Position numbers and translations under genes: made by a program. A stretch of DNA of 64,000 nt. It comes from Chamaea fasciata (lineage: Eukaryota > Chordata > Aves > Passeriformes > Sylviidae). Under the pieces are notes generated by a model. The model did not search any database. It was not told the origin of the DNA and was given only the letters and a program-made list of their open reading frames with translations. Of this stretch, positions 62,701 to 64,000 are shown piece by piece; the first letter of the stretch is position 1; the number at the start of each line of letters is the position of its first letter. The stretch is from the NCBI GenBank assembly GCA_029207755.1, contig JARCOQ010000002.1, positions 81,904,317-81,968,316 of the forward strand, given 5' to 3'.

Positions 62701-64000
62701 ATTCAGTCAGTATTGCCTGAATTTTCCATATATAAGCATTGGCTAGATGTGTATGTAGGAAGTCAATGGTCTGTAGTAAGAGTAAAATAAAATGGATTAG
62801 AGGAGTGCGAGTTGTCTGATGGACTGAATCATTTGGTTGGTAGGATCTTAAAGCAAATAAAATTGGCAGTTCTTTAACAGGAGTGTTTTAAGGATGCAGT
62901 GCAGAAAGGTAGGTTTTGAAAATCTTTTCCAGTGATTTGGGAAAAGTATTGTGTAGGAGAAAAGAATGAGAAAATGTGAAAGGTCATTAAGTAAATACAG
63001 GCAAAATGAGGAAATGCAAGCTTTGAAAGGGGTGATTAGCAAAGAACATTGCAGGTTTCAAAACAGCTCAAAAATCCATTAGCACTAAATGTCAGGGAGA
63101 GTGTTGGGTATTGAGTGGAGGAGAGCTTTCAAAAATGTACTTTTTGTACTTTGTTATTATTTGAATTTTGAAGAATTACAACATTCAATCGATGCTAAAG
63201 GTACTGAGTTTGGAGAGAAGAACAAAATAAAATTAGGTTTTGAGAGTAGTTCAAACCGTTTAAACGTCAGAATCGTATGAATTAACTTGACAGCAGCAGT
63301 TGGCAAGTGTGAGATAACATGAGGGTTTCACTTAACCCTGGCAACTGTTGCTGCTGTGTTGCTCCCTGCATGGAAGTGCCTGTGCCACAGTATACAGACC
63401 TCATCCACAAAGGCCTCTGTGCTGCAGTTGAATGATTTGAGTGTGTTTGGTAATATATTCACAGGAATTTGGAAGCCACTCAAGTTTAGGAAAAACAGGC
63501 AATCAGTATGCAATTTTCTAAAACCTGCTTGTTATTTTCCTAGCTTTTATTACTTAATATGCTGGACTGTGGACAGCTGCTGCTCTGTGGCCTTAGCTGT
63601 GACAGCCTGGTAGGAAGTGAGATACCAGGTATCTATGACTTAAGGTGGATGAGGAAACCTATCTAAAGCCACATTCCTACCTGCTTTCTATGAAAGCCAA
63701 AGGTGGTAGGACCAAAGACAATCAGGACAACAAGCTGGTATATAGTTAACAAAACTAAAAAGTTTAAATTTCCTGATACAGTTCCTGATACTAGTCAGAG
63801 ATTTGGGGATTCTTTGTAAACAATTGAAGGAAAATTTATGTGTCACTTTTGGAATCCTTATTGGAATGCGTGGTGTTGCCCACTGAATTTTAGGCAATTA
63901 GTGACTAACCTGATTTACTGACTTCAAGTATGTCTTTGCTTTAGCCAGCTGAGAGAAAGCATCCCCTCACAATGCAATAGTCACCATACAAACCACTGCT
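59701..64000. other. Downstream of SLC25A6; no gene recognised
   Basis: Possible extended SLC25A6 3' UTR up to about 61.45 kb, then AT-rich sequence. ORFs here are all short and domainless, and I see no CR1 copy or CpG island. Confidence 0.5.
60000..60027 (+). repeat. G-rich run with G-quadruplex potential
   Basis: Six G, one A, thirteen G, then two GGG groups separated by short spacers, downstream of SLC25A6. Enough G-runs are present for an intramolecular quadruplex. Confidence 0.8.

Overview
This window is vertebrate nuclear DNA and very probably avian. The evidence is a pervasive load of CR1 LINE fragments, several ending in the CR1 3' hallmark (tandem copies of an ATTCTATG-like octamer); a solo LTR of a widespread bird endogenous-retrovirus type; compact GT-AG introns; and CpG-island promoters. 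There are no operons, CRISPR arrays or bacterial features. All coding calls were made by reading splice sites and codon phase directly from the sequence, with family assignments from memory of the vertebrate proteins; no database search was run.

Three protein-coding genes are supported, all on the + strand. (1) P2RY8, an intronless-CDS class A GPCR (11661-12734), with a 3' splice site at 11592 showing at least one upstream noncoding exon outside what I can identify. (2) ASMTL (27876-49624, or to 52690 with an alternative last exon): 13 exons assemble in perfect phase into a 632-residue Maf nucleotide pyrophosphatase fused to an ASMT/HIOMT-like methyltransferase. (3) SLC25A6/ANT3 (56048-59225): four exons giving the canonical 298-residue ADP/ATP carrier. 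The P2RY8-ASMTL-SLC25A6 order and shared orientation match the block that lies in the human pseudoautosomal region 1, which supports the orthology calls.

Region by region: 1-11.6 kb is gene-poor sequence upstream of, or within the 5' intron of, P2RY8, with a solo LTR at 7.9-8.5 kb and CR1 pieces. 12.7-27 kb is intergenic, with many CR1 fragments and a striking 345-bp polypyrimidine pentanucleotide array at 21.2 kb. 27.6-28.1 kb is the ASMTL CpG island, directly abutted by a CR1. 28-53 kb is ASMTL. 54.8-55.6 kb is a CR1 that runs into the SLC25A6 CpG island (55.6-56.8 kb). 59.7-64 kb is downstream sequence with no recognised gene.

The most interesting item is a second, diverged but intact copy of the ASMTL terminal coding exon (52476-52690), about 3 kb downstream of the first (49407-49624). 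Both copies fit the same splice phase and stop cleanly. The downstream copy keeps the ancestral-looking motif. The upstream copy has lost three residues and carries Gln in place of a conserved Glu. Other leads are a chained start-stop overlap of two small upstream ORFs on P2RY8, a weak ASMTL exon-4 donor backed by a nearby strong one that would create an immediate stop, and a YY1/E-box/CCAAT cluster in SLC25A6 intron 1.
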